41,559 nucleotides of DNA, from the NCBI GenBank assembly GCA_035649495.1, contig DASRJL010000177.1, positions 1 through 41,559 on the forward strand, read 5' to 3'. This document shows positions 31,948 to 40,511 of this stretch, piece after piece (position 1 is the first letter of the stretch; every line of letters starts with the position of its first letter). The notes beneath the pieces are model-generated. The model did no database searches and was not told where the DNA came from. It worked only from the letters and a program-made list of their open reading frames with translations. The DNA comes from SG8-41 sp035649495 (GTDB lineage Bacteria > Pseudomonadota > Gammaproteobacteria > Burkholderiales > SG8-41). Made by a program: the position numbers and the translations under genes.

Positions 31948-32523
31948 TTACCCGCCTGACCCCTGACCCTTCACGCCTGACGGAATCGCAAAGGGTCTGC
32001 CGTTCACCTCGATCGTGCTGTTCAACGGCACCCGCTGGACGATCAGGCCCTCGGCAAAGCAGCCGGCCTTGGCGTTGCGTATCAGGTGGGCCAGCTTCTC
32101 CGGCGGCGCATCGCTCTCGATCGAGAGATGCGTATCGACCCCGTCCCACCGGCAGAACACCGTTCCCTTCAGCACCGAGCCGCCGAGGAGCTTGCGGAAG
32201 CGTACCTTGCAGCTCGCCTTCTTCACCTCGATCTTCATCATGTGCGCGTACCGCGCAACCTGTGTGAGCAGTCAGAATCCGACCCCCATGGACATGTAAG
32301 TCATCGGCGAAGGGTACTTGTCCGTGCCGCCGATCCTCTGTGCTTCGTCGCTGTAGACCTCGAAGTGCCGGTACTTGCCGACCTTGAGGTGCATCTCGCC
32401 CTCGACCACCTCGGTGTAGACCTCCTGATCGGTGGTAATCCCGCCGGCGGGCAGCTCCGGCTTGTCGATCACGCGCTCTCCCGGCGCGCTGGGCAGGTTC
32501 ATCCCGTCGAGCGGCTTGTCCAT
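31948..32523 (-). CDS. Selenocysteine-containing OsmC-family protein (in-frame TGA at catalytic position)
   Basis: 191 aa if the TGA at 32272-32274 (minus strand) is read as selenocysteine (residue 84). ATG 32523 has AGGAG at good spacing. OsmC/Ohr-type proteins reduce organic hydroperoxides with two cysteines. The first-cysteine helix normally reads like MGVGFCLLTQ; here it is SPMTYMSMGVGF-U84-LLTQVARYAHMMKIEV, and the second cysteine C155 is intact in NAKAGCFAEGL. Homology is continuous across the TGA in the same frame and the rest is undamaged. A strong SECIS-like hairpin follows. The last codons (VKGQGSGG) run through a heptad repeat. A pseudogene or sequencing error is the alternative. 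Standard calling splits it into 83- and 97-residue pieces. Confidence 0.88.
31953..31984. repeat. CCTGACC heptad repeat, copy D6
   Basis: GCCTGAC-CCCTGAC-CCTTCAC-GCCTGAC heptads overlap the final codons of the OsmC gene (minus strand); the array codes for GVKGQGSGG. A variant of the D family. Confidence 0.6.
32242..32260 (-). promoter_or_regulatory. Candidate bacterial SECIS hairpin of the OsmC mRNA
   Basis: The 19-nt segment GGUUGCGCGGUACGCGCAC starts exactly 11 nt after the TGA. Pairing: G32259-C32242, U32258-A32243, a bulged U at 32257, then four pairs G-C, C-G, G-C, C-G (32256-32253 with 32244-32247), with loop GGUAC (32252-32248). E. coli fdhF, from memory, has GGUUGC..., a bulged U, a GGUC loop and 11 nt spacing, so the match is close in sequence, structure and distance. 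Confidence 0.8.
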
Positions 32524-32583
32524 AAGGACTCCTCGTGTGCAAGAGATAGAATGCTGCGCATGACCATACCATGCGCTGTCTTT

Positions 32584-32617
32584 CCCGTGTCACGGATCAC
32601 GAGTCACGGGTCACTCC
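32584..32617. repeat. GTCAC heptad repeat, copy D5
   Basis: Heptads GTGTCAC, GGATCAC, GAGTCAC, GGGTCAC, then TCCTGTA, lying in the first codons or leader of the MFS gene. If the ATG at 32571 is used they are translated as RVTDHESRVT. Confidence 0.7.
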
Positions 32618-32621
32618 TGTA

Positions 32622-33767
32622 GTGTCCGTCCGCTTCATCATCTCCCTGGCGCTGTTCAACATGACCAGCGTGCGCACCGGGCGCGTGCTCCTCACGCTCT
32701 ACGCGATCAAGCTCGACGCGGAGCCGGTCTTCATCGGCATGCTGGCCGCGGGCTTCAGCGTAATACCGGTCTGCCTCTCCTGGGTGGCAGGGCGCTGGTC
32801 CGACCGGTTCGGCGCGCGCTGGCTGCTCCTGATCGGGGTGGGCGGCAGCGCGGCGGGCATGCTGCTGCCGTACTTCGCGCCCGGCCTCCCGGCCATACTC
32901 GCCGCGGGCGTGCTCTCCGGCCTCTCGATGTCGTTCTGCAACGTGTGCCTGCAGAACCTGGTGGGGATACTCAGCACACCGGCCAATCGCGCGCGGAATT
33001 TCAGCAATTACACCCTGGCAAACTCGTTGAGCGCGTTCACGGGGCCGCTGATCGCCGGATTCTCGATCGATCACGCAGGCCTCGGTAGCGCCTGCCTGGT
33101 CGTCATGGCGCTCGCCGTGGTGCCGCTCGCCATGCTCGTGCTGCGCGGCAAGGCCCTGCCCCGGGGCAGAAGACAGGCCAGGTCAGCCGGCGGCCTCTGG
33201 CATGCCGTCAGCGCGCCGGGCGTATGGCGGGTGCTCGCGATCAGCAGCGTGGGGCAGACCGGCACGGATCTCTTCCAGTTCTACATGCCCGTGTACGCGC
33301 ACGACGCCGGCTTGTCGGCATCCGCGATAGGCGTAGTGCTGGCGGCGTACTCCGCCGCGGCCTTCGCGGTGCGCTACGCGCTGCCGCGCCTGATCTCGCA
33401 CCTGGGAGAAGAAAACGTTCTGCGCTATGCCTTCGTAGTGAGCGCCCTGTCGGTGCTGCTCGTGCCGTTCTGCCAGAGCACCGCGGTGCTTGCCCTGGTT
33501 TCCTTCCTGATCGGGTTGAGCCTGGGCTTGATGGGGCCCGTCACGATGATGCTCATGTTCTCGCAATCCACCGAGGGCCGCTCGGGCGAGGCGCTGGGCC
33601 TGCGGCTCACGGGGGACAACCTCACCCGACTCATCGGCCCTGTTCTGTTCGGGATGCTGGCCTCGGCGGCAGGCCTCGCCGCGGTGTTCTGGCTCAATGC
33701 CGCGATGCTGGGATCGGGCAGCTTGCTTGCCCGGCGCCGCCGAGCGAGAAGTGATGAGAGAGGGTGA
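32622..33767 (+). CDS. MFS transporter
   Basis: 381 aa from GTG at 32622 (MSVRFIISLALFNMTSVRTG); an ATG at 32571 in the same frame would add 17 residues coded largely by heptad repeat D5, so I prefer the later start although no ribosome binding site is evident for either. A twelve-helix carrier: motif A VAGRWSDRFGARWLL, central loop RGKALPRGRRQARSAG, and second-half helices to the end. Substrate unknown. The last residues RARSDERG and the TGA stop are coded by the first unit of array A2, so the repeat has changed the C-terminus. It is divergent from the OsmC gene. Confidence 0.85.
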   Translation: MSVRFIISLALFNMTSVRTGRVLLTLYAIKLDAEPVFIGMLAAGFSVIPVCLSWVAGRWSDRFGARWLLLIGVGGSAAGMLLPYFAPGLPAILAAGVLSGLSMSFCNVCLQNLVGILSTPANRARNFSNYTLANSLSAFTGPLIAGFSIDHAGLGSACLVVMALAVVPLAMLVLRGKALPRGRRQARSAGGLWHAVSAPGVWRVLAISSVGQTGTDLFQFYMPVYAHDAGLSASAIGVVLAAYSAAAFAVRYALPRLISHLGEENVLRYAFVVSALSVLLVPFCQSTAVLALVSFLIGLSLGLMGPVTMMLMFSQSTEGRSGEALGLRLTGDNLTRLIGPVLFGMLASAAGLAAVFWLNAAMLGSGSLLARRRRARSDERG

Positions 33768-33866
33768 TGTAACAGGGTGATGAATGATGGTGATGAACAC
33801 CACTTGTCACCAGGACCTCATCACCAGTTCCCATCACCAGTTTTCATCACTTCTTTTCATCACCCC
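33751..33866. repeat. GTGATG array with inverted arms, copy A2
   Basis: The left arm is GTGATGAGAGAG, GGTGATGTAACAG, GGTGATGAATGAT, GGTGATGAAC (33751-33799). The right arm has about five TCACC/CATCAC units of 13 bp (33806-33866). It overlaps the MFS stop and ends about 65 bp before the dienelactone-hydrolase start; the two genes face the same way, so here it would act as a terminator or attenuator. Confidence 0.8.
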
Positions 33867-33930
33867 TTCATTGCCGTCCGCTGATGCGATACCCTTGGAA
33901 CATCAATTTTCACTGAAAGGAGAGACCACC

Positions 33931-34821
<891 letters not shown>

Positions 34822-34838
34822 GCCGCACACGCGAAGAA

Positions 34839-34973
34839 GTGATGAAAGATGGTGATGTGAGATGGTGATGGGAGATGGTGATGTGAAATGGTGATGGGAG
34901 ATGGTGATGGGAGATGGTGATGAAGACCAACCGCTTTCCATCACCAGTACCTCATCACCAGTATTCATCACTT
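34839..34973. repeat. GTGATG array with inverted arms, copy A3
   Basis: The longest copy: six full 13 bp units, from GTGATGAAAGATG through GTGATGGGAGATG (34839-34916), then GTGATGAAG. The opposing arm CATCACCAGTACCT, CATCACCAGTATT, CATCAC covers 34939-34971. It lies between the convergent DLH and SMP-30-like genes; the stop codon of the latter is part of the last unit. The regular spacing is not CRISPR-like because there are no unique spacers. Confidence 0.85.
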
Positions 34974-35987
34974 CTTGCGGGCCTGAACGGGCACGGGAAG
35001 GCCCGCAACGTTGACGTTGACCGAAAACAGGTGCGTGCGGGTGGTGAAGTAGAGCGTTTTCCAGTCGTCGCCGCCGAACGCCATGTTGGTGGTTGCGGGC
35101 TGCCCATGGGCGATGCGGCCGAGCTTCTTCCCCTTCGCATCCATGACGTAGAGCCCGCCCGAGCCGCCGCAATAGACGTTGCCTTCCACGTCCACTTTCA
35201 TGCCGTCGGGGCTGCCGGGCTCGGCGCCGCCCAAGTCCGCGAATATGCGGTCGGACTCGCGCGCCGGCATACCGTTCGGCTGCACGTTGAAGACCCGGAT
35301 GTGGCGGCGTCGGACGTCGTTGATATAGAGCAGGCTCTCGTCGGGTGAAAACGCGAGGCCGTTGGGGCCCGCGAAGTTATCGCTGATCAGCGTCATCGTG
35401 CCGAGATCCGGCGTCACGCGGTACACGCCGGGAAGCTGTATGTCCCACTGCTCGGGCACGAGGTTGTGGTTGGGATCGGTGAAAAACATGCAGCCGTCCG
35501 ACTTCACGATCACGTCGTTCGGCCGGCTGAGCCGTCTCCCCTGGAACTGGTTCGCAACGACCGTGAGGCTGCCGTCGAGCTCCTCGCGCGTGACACGCCG
35601 TGAGTCGTGCTCGCAGGAAATCAGCCTGCCCTGCAAGTCGCGCGTGAGACCATTCGCCCGGTTCACGCCCTGCTTGACGAGGGTGACGCCCTGCCCCGGC
35701 GTGTAGCGGTGCCGGCGGTCGTTGTGGATGTCGTTGAACAGCAGGTAACCGCCCTCCTTCCACCACACCGGACCTTCGGCCGGCCCCATGGCGCCGCCGT
35801 AGCCGCTGCCCAGCTCCCGCACCGGCTGGGACGTGGAGAGTATCCGGTCGAGCGCCGGGTCGAGCCGCTCGATCCGCGGGGCGGACTGCGCCCACGCGCT
35901 GCGTAAGCCCGCCGCAATGGTCAGACCGCCTGCCGCCCCGGCGAGCTTCAGGACTTCCCTGCGTGAAACCGCGGTGAGTTTTTTCAT
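34968..35987 (-). CDS. SMP-30/gluconolactonase-like Tat-exported protein
   Basis: 339 aa from the ATG at 35987 with AAGGGGGG upstream. The Tat signal is SRREVLKLAGAAGGLTIAAG. The six-bladed beta-propeller of the SMP-30/gluconolactonase/LRE family is indicated by GPAEGPVWWKEGGYLLFNDI, RVTREELDGSLTVVANQFQG, LSRPNDVIVKSDGCMFFTDP, NFAGPNGLAFSPDESLLYIN and GSPDGMKVDVEGNVYCGG. The first-blade E and later N/D residues are typical metal ligands. It likely hydrolyses a sugar lactone in the periplasm. Bug receptor 6 is divergent, 116 bp away, so the pair may take up and open a sugar-acid lactone. Confidence 0.9.
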   Translation of the reverse strand: MKKLTAVSRREVLKLAGAAGGLTIAAGLRSAWAQSAPRIERLDPALDRILSTSQPVRELGSGYGGAMGPAEGPVWWKEGGYLLFNDIHNDRRHRYTPGQGVTLVKQGVNRANGLTRDLQGRLISCEHDSRRVTREELDGSLTVVANQFQGRRLSRPNDVIVKSDGCMFFTDPNHNLVPEQWDIQLPGVYRVTPDLGTMTLISDNFAGPNGLAFSPDESLLYINDVRRRHIRVFNVQPNGMPARESDRIFADLGGAEPGSPDGMKVDVEGNVYCGGSGGLYVMDAKGKKLGRIAHGQPATTNMAFGGDDWKTLYFTTRTHLFSVNVNVAGLPVPVQARKK

Positions 35988-36103
35988 GTGCCCCCCTTGG
36001 GATTGAGAATCGAGAAACCGCCGTGCGCCGGACACCTTTTCCCGGCACGCTTTCCAACGCGAGATAATGACCCGTTCATCACGCGCCCTCAAGGAGTAAC
36101 GCC

Positions 36104-37072
36104 ATGCAGTCGACCGGTGTCGCCGCAATTCTCGTTATGACCCTGGCCGGCCTGCTGCCGCCTGCTCACGCGGCCGACTATCCCGCGCGGCCCATACGCC
36201 TCGTCGTGCCGTTCCCGCCGGGCGGCGGCTCCGACGTGGTCGGCCGCATCATCGGGCTCAAGCTGACCGAGTCTCTCGGGCAGACCGTGGTCGTGGACAA
36301 CCGTCCCGGAGCGGCGAGCATGCTGGGCACCGACCTGGTGGCGAAGTCACCGCCCGACGGCCACACGCTGCTGCTGGCGGACCTGGCGTTGACCATCAAC
36401 CCCGTGTACTACACGAAGCAGGCGCCGCCCGATCCGCTGAAAGCCTTCGTCGCCGCGGCGATGATCGCCGAGACGCCGTACATCCTGATGGTGCACCCGA
36501 GCTTCCCGGCGACGACGATCAAGGAGTTCATGGCGCAGGCGAAGGCGCAGCCGGGAAAGATCAACGTGGGATCCTCGGGCAACGGCGGCGGCTTGCACCT
36601 CACCCTGGAGTTGTTCAAGCTGAAAGCGGGCCTGGACCTCACGCACATACCCTACAAGGGCGGCGGCCCCGCGCTCGCGGACACGCTCGCGGGCCAGATC
36701 CAGGCGACGTTCATCGGCATGGGCGGCTCGCTGCAGTACGTGCAGGCCGGCCGCCTGCGGCCGCTCGTCGTCACTTCGACCAGGCGCAACGCGACGCTGC
36801 CGAACCTGCCGTCGCTCACCGAGCTGGGTTACGACGTGGTCGTCACCAACTGGTACGGCGTGGTGGCGCCCGCGGGCACGCCGGCGCCCGTGGTCAAGCG
36901 GCTCTACGACGAAATCGGGCGCGCGCTCACCCAGAAGGACACGCTCGACCGGCTGCGCAATACCGGGCTCGACCCGGTGGCGCAGGCGCCCGGCCAGTTC
37001 CAGCGGCACATCGCGTCGGAATCGAAACGATGGGCGCAGACGGTGAAGGAAGCGCGCATACCGACCGAATAG
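36104..37072 (+). CDS. Bug/TctC-family periplasmic solute receptor 6
   Basis: 322 aa, with AAGGAG ahead of the ATG. Signal peptide MQSTGVAAILVMTLAGLLPPAHA, then DYPARPIRLVVPFPPGGGSD, DNRPGAASMLGTDLV, PDGHTLLLAD, IPYKGGGPALADTLAGQ and a typical TNWYGVVAPAGTPAPVV C-lobe. All ligand-loop motifs are canonical. It is divergent from the SMP-30-like gene and followed by array A4 and the DUF1330 gene on the same strand. Confidence 0.93.
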   Translation: MQSTGVAAILVMTLAGLLPPAHAADYPARPIRLVVPFPPGGGSDVVGRIIGLKLTESLGQTVVVDNRPGAASMLGTDLVAKSPPDGHTLLLADLALTINPVYYTKQAPPDPLKAFVAAAMIAETPYILMVHPSFPATTIKEFMAQAKAQPGKINVGSSGNGGGLHLTLELFKLKAGLDLTHIPYKGGGPALADTLAGQIQATFIGMGGSLQYVQAGRLRPLVVTSTRRNATLPNLPSLTELGYDVVVTNWYGVVAPAGTPAPVVKRLYDEIGRALTQKDTLDRLRNTGLDPVAQAPGQFQRHIASESKRWAQTVKEARIPTE

Positions 37073-37081
37073 CTGGGAAGA

Positions 37082-37191
37082 GTGATGACAACTGGTGATG
37101 AGGTAGTGGTGATGAGATAGGGGTGATGAAGAACCGTTGGTACATCACCATTATTCATCACCCTTTTCCATCACCCTCTTTCATCACCCTT
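37082..37191. repeat. GTGATG array with inverted arms, copy A4
   Basis: The left arm has units GTGATGACAACTG, GTGATGAGGTAGTG and GTGATGAGATAGGG, then GTGATGAAG (37082-37129). The right arm has CATCACCATTATT, CATCACCCTTTTC, CATCACCCTCTTT and CATCACCC (37143-37189). It lies between co-directional genes, between the Bug stop and the DUF1330 leader. Confidence 0.8.
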
Positions 37192-37251
37192 TCCCTCTCT
37201 GGACTTTGCTATATTGGCGTTCCCGTCCATTCCCTCGAGAGGAGACGCGTC

Positions 37252-37542
37252 ATGGCCAAAGGCTACTGGATCAACTTTTTCCGCAAGGTGAAGGACCCGG
37301 CGAAGGTGGAGGCCTACCGCGCTCTGGCGGGTCCGGTGATGCAGGCATCCGGCGGAAAATTCCTGGTGCGCGGCGATCCGACGAAATTCTACGAGGCGGG
37401 TCTCGCGGGACGCGTGGTGGTGATCGAGTTCGAGAGCGTGCAGAAAGCCATCGAGGTCCACGACAGCCCGGGCTACCAGGCGGCGCTGAAGGCGCTGGGC
37501 GACGGGGCGGAGCGCGATCTCAGAATCGTGGAGGGTTTGTGA
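37252..37542 (+). CDS. DUF1330-family small protein
   Basis: 96 aa: MAKGYWINFFRKVKDPAKVE, YRALAGPVMQASGGKFLVRG, VVIEFESVQKAIEVHDSPGY, QAALKALG. DUF1330 is a dimeric alpha-beta (ferredoxin-like) family of about 95 residues, often near catabolic genes, without known chemistry. GAGAGGAG precedes the ATG at 37252. Neighbouring Bug receptors suggest a role in the same catabolic context; this is positional inference only. Confidence 0.88.
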   Translation: MAKGYWINFFRKVKDPAKVEAYRALAGPVMQASGGKFLVRGDPTKFYEAGLAGRVVVIEFESVQKAIEVHDSPGYQAALKALGDGAERDLRIVEGL

Positions 37543-37546
37543 GACA

Positions 37547-37670
37547 TTCCCCTCCTGCCCGAGGAGGGGTGGCACCGGAGGTGACGGGGTGGTGGGAGAA
37601 GACCTTCTGCACGCTATCCAGACCACCCCGGCGGGCTACGCGCGCCACCCCTCCTATATGAAGGAGGGGA
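37547..37670. repeat. CCCCTCCT palindrome element, copy C3
   Basis: Composite element: CCCCTCCT-GCCCG-AGGAGGGG (about 37549-37569), then modules GTGGC...GACGGGGTGGTGGG and GACCACCCCGGCGGG...CGCCACCCCTCC (37621-37653), ending in CCCCTCCT around ATATGA and AAGGAGGGG (37649-37670). Its inner ATATGA contains the ATG I take as start of Bug receptor 7. It resembles C1 read in the opposite order. Confidence 0.75.
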
Positions 37671-38644
37671 AAAATACCTCGCGCGTGCGGAATCTTGCTT
37701 GCACGTTGCTACTTGCTGGTTGCTCGATGCAGGCCCACGCCCAGGGCGCCTATCCCTCGAAGCCGATACGAATGATCGTGCCGCTCGCGCCTGGCGGCCC
37801 GAGCGATACGATCGCTCGCATCGTGGGCGCCAGAATGACGGAGGCCCTCGGCCAGAACATCATCGTGGAGAACCGTCCCGGCGCGAGCGGAATCATCGGC
37901 ACCGAGGCCACCGCGCGAGCGCCGGGGGACGGCTACACCATCGAGCTCGTCTCCAACACGATCTCGATCAACCCCGCGGTCTTCAAGAAGCTGCCCTACG
38001 ACTTCGAGAAGGACCTCACCGCCGTGTCGCTACTGGCGGCGACGCCGTACGTACTGACCGTACACCCGTCGCTTCCGGTGAAATCGGTGAAGGAGCTGGT
38101 CGCGCTCGCCAAGGCGCGTCCCGGACAGCTGAATCACGCCTCGGGCGGCACCGGCACCGGGCCGCACCTCGCGATGGAGTGGTTCGCGCAGCTTACCGGC
38201 ATCAAGTTCGAGCAGATCGTGTACAAGGGCGGCGGCCCGGCGCTCATCGATTTCATCGCCGGACAGACGCAGCTCTATCTCGCCAACATGGTGACCATGA
38301 TGCCGCACGTGCGCAACGGCAAAGCGCGCGCGCTCGCCATCTCCAAGCGCGAACGCTCGCCCGCCGCGCCCGAGCTGCCGACGCTGCACGAGCTGGGCCT
38401 GAAGGACTTCGACGAGGGCGGCCAGCACGGCATCATCGCCCCGGCGGGTGTCTCGAAGGAGATCGTGGCGAAATTGCACGCCGCCGCCGTGGCGGCGATG
38501 CGCAATCCGGAAGTTACCCAGCGCCTGGTAGCCGAGGGCTCGGTAGCGGTCGCCGGCACGCCCGAGGAATATCGCGCGCTGATCCTGCGCGAAACGGCCA
38601 AGTGGAGAAAAGTTGTTCAGAAGGCTGGGATACAGCCGCAGTGA
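37658..38644 (+). CDS. Bug/TctC-family periplasmic solute receptor 7, start codon inside a repeat
   Basis: 328 aa if it starts at the ATG at 37658, which is part of repeat C3; the signal is MKEGKNTSRVRNLACTLLLA, then GCSMQAHAQG. A lipobox-like LAGC is present. A GTG at 37685 is an alternative, 16 bp after the AAGGAGG of the repeat. Mature motifs: YPSKPIRMIVPLAPGGPSD, ENRPGASGIIGTEA (E for D), GDGYTIELVS in place of PDGYTLL, VYKGGGPALIDFIAGQ. Ligand-loop variation suggests a different ligand from receptor 6. Confidence 0.9.
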   Translation: MKEGKNTSRVRNLACTLLLAGCSMQAHAQGAYPSKPIRMIVPLAPGGPSDTIARIVGARMTEALGQNIIVENRPGASGIIGTEATARAPGDGYTIELVSNTISINPAVFKKLPYDFEKDLTAVSLLAATPYVLTVHPSLPVKSVKELVALAKARPGQLNHASGGTGTGPHLAMEWFAQLTGIKFEQIVYKGGGPALIDFIAGQTQLYLANMVTMMPHVRNGKARALAISKRERSPAAPELPTLHELGLKDFDEGGQHGIIAPAGVSKEIVAKLHAAAVAAMRNPEVTQRLVAEGSVAVAGTPEEYRALILRETAKWRKVVQKAGIQPQ

Positions 38645-38675
38645 GCGGGGATACCAGAGCTAGTGGAACACCTCA

Positions 38676-38716
38676 CCAGTCTCTAGTCTCTGGTCCCCAG
38701 TCCCTGAATTGGGGTT
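38676..38716. repeat. AGTCTCT/AGTCCCT heptad repeat, copy D7
   Basis: Heptads CAGTCTC, TAGTCTC, TGGTCCC, CAGTCCC, then TGAATTGGGG in the 80 bp between the convergent Bug receptor 7 and hypothetical genes. The sequence resembles the heptanucleotide STRR repeats described from cyanobacteria; here it is in a proteobacterial context. Confidence 0.6.
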
Positions 38717-38724
38717 AGCTGTAG

Positions 38725-39159
38725 TTACCACTGGTCTTTGAACGAAACCGCCGGCCACTGCCGGTCCCGCGGTGAAGGTTCCAGGAGCGTGAGCTGTTCC
38801 AGTGCGTCTTCGATGCAAGCGACTGGTCCGGTGAGGGTCGTATTGAGCTTCGATGCGACTTCCGCTTTGATGTTGGAAGCGGCAAAAAGCCCCCACGCCA
38901 GGCCGCCGATCAGCAGAAGCGGATTCGTTAACCCGGCCCATACTGCAAGCGACCGGCCGGTGAACGCATTGCTGAATACCGCGTTGCCCCGCTGCAAGGC
39001 CACCCTTTGATCGGGGTCCATCGGCACGACATCCAGCGCCTTGCCGACGACCCCTTTGTAGATCGCATCGGGGATCGCCAACGGCGTCTTGAGCGCATCT
39101 TCCGCACCTGCCGCGATCGGCAGCAGGAGGCATATGCCAATGCACGCAGTGCGCAACAT
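38725..39159 (-). CDS. Hypothetical exported or membrane protein
   Basis: 144 aa from the ATG at 39159 (AAAGGA upstream). Signal peptide MLRTACIGICLLLPIAAGA, then ALKTPLAIPDAIYKGVVGKA and a hydrophobic segment at about 69-94 (SLAVWAGLTNPLLLIGGLAW) that may span the inner membrane. The C-terminal 45 residues have no recognisable motif. I do not recognise a family. Convergent with Bug receptor 7 and divergent from Bug receptor 8. Confidence 0.65.
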   Translation of the reverse strand: MLRTACIGICLLLPIAAGAEDALKTPLAIPDAIYKGVVGKALDVVPMDPDQRVALQRGNAVFSNAFTGRSLAVWAGLTNPLLLIGGLAWGLFAASNIKAEVASKLNTTLTGPVACIEDALEQLTLLEPSPRDRQWPAVSFKDQW

Positions 39160-39450
39160 GGCTATTCCTTTCCCGGAGACGGTATGGTGAACGATAAAAC
39201 CATCGGCTCGGAAGTCATACGCGGAGTATGAGGGAAATATACGCTCATTTCGTTTACAACCGGGCAAGGTGCGTGCCACCGCCTGATTGCTCGTTTGTCA
39301 TTGTTATTTCTACACAATCACGGAGTTGAGGCGAATGAACAGCCTCCTGATGGTGCGTTTTCGCGAGCGTGCGACCCGGTTTGGCGCAAGACGGAGGCGG
39401 CGGATGACGGACAATGGCGTTGTGCCCAACCAGAAGAAGGAGGAGTTGCC

Positions 39451-40449
39451 ATGCCGGCATTTCATGCGAGCAGCGCGCGGACCTGTCTTGCGGTCGCGCT
39501 GGCGGGAATACTGGCCGCGCTGCCGACGATCGCGGCTGCGCAATCGAAGTATCCGAACCGGCCGATACGCTTCATCGTCCCCTACCCACCCGGCGGCGGG
39601 ACGGACTTCATAGCGCGCGAGATCGGCCAGCGCATCACCGAGGCGCTCGGGCAATCGGTCGTGATCGACAACCGGCCCGGTGCCGGGGCAACGCTGGGAC
39701 ACGGCGTCGCCGCCAAGTCGGCCCCGGACGGCTACACGATACTGCTGGCGACTACCGGAGGAACCGTGTCCGGGCCCGCGCTCGGGATAAAGGTCAACTA
39801 CGATCCGGCCCGCGACTTCGCGCCTGTCGGATTTCTGGTCTACGTTCCGTACACGCTGGTGACCTTCGGCGGCCTGCCGCCCAACAGCATGCGCGAGTTC
39901 ATCGATTTCGCCCGCGCTTCGCCCGGCAAGCTGAACTTCGCATCTCCCGGCACGGGCACGCCCAACCACCTCGGCGGCGTGATGCTGATGATGTTCACGA
40001 AGATCAGCATGGTGCACGTGCCGTACAAGGGCGGCGGCCCGGCCATGATCGATCTCCTCTCCGGGCAGATGCATTGCTCGTTCTCGTCGCCGCCGCAGGC
40101 GCTGCCCTACGTGTCCGGCAAGCGCCTCAAGATGCTGGGCGTCGGCCACCCGACGCGCGTCAAATCGCTGCCGGACGTTCCCGCGATCAACGAAACCGTG
40201 CCCGGATTCATCAACACCGGCTGGTGGGGCGTACACGCTCCCGCGGGCACACCGAAGGAAATCGTCCAGCTGCTCAACAAGACCATCAACAACGCGCTGA
40301 CCCTGCCCGAAACCGAGAAGAAGCTCTACGCGCACGGCGTCATAGCCGCCCCCGGTACGCCCGAGGCGTTCCGCGATTTCATCCGCGAAGACCAGCAGCG
40401 CTGGGGCAAGGTCATCAAGGACGCGAAGCTCACCATCGAGCAGTTGTGA
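39451..40449 (+). CDS. Bug/TctC-family periplasmic solute receptor 8
   Basis: 332 aa from the ATG at 39451, with AGGAGGAG upstream; the longer frame from 39295 is not convincing. Signal peptide MPAFHASSARTCLAVALAGI, then LAALPTIAAA. Mature start YPNRPIRFIVPYPPGGGTD, then DNRPGAGATLGHGVA, PDGYTILLAT, VPYKGGGPAMIDLLSGQ. All ligand loops are canonical. It is followed 62 bp later by receptor 9 in the same direction, a tandem receptor pair. Confidence 0.93.
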   Translation: MPAFHASSARTCLAVALAGILAALPTIAAAQSKYPNRPIRFIVPYPPGGGTDFIAREIGQRITEALGQSVVIDNRPGAGATLGHGVAAKSAPDGYTILLATTGGTVSGPALGIKVNYDPARDFAPVGFLVYVPYTLVTFGGLPPNSMREFIDFARASPGKLNFASPGTGTPNHLGGVMLMMFTKISMVHVPYKGGGPAMIDLLSGQMHCSFSSPPQALPYVSGKRLKMLGVGHPTRVKSLPDVPAINETVPGFINTGWWGVHAPAGTPKEIVQLLNKTINNALTLPETEKKLYAHGVIAAPGTPEAFRDFIREDQQRWGKVIKDAKLTIEQL

Positions 40450-40511
40450 TACTGTCCACGCAGGCTAACCTGGTGCAGGTTCGCAAGCTGGACTCGAACA
40501 TGGAGGAATCA

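Noticed and set aside
32272..32274. TGA decoded as tryptophan (alternative genetic code)
   Set aside because: Many genes in the window end normally at TGA, and Trp at either site would destroy the active site.
33784..33930. N-terminal extension of the dienelactone hydrolase to 33784
   Set aside because: The extension is coded by array A2; the ATG at 33931 has a good AAGGAG and gives a proper Tat signal.
34839..34973. CRISPR array
   Set aside because: Units are 13 bp with no unique spacers, and the second arm is inverted. No cas genes are present.
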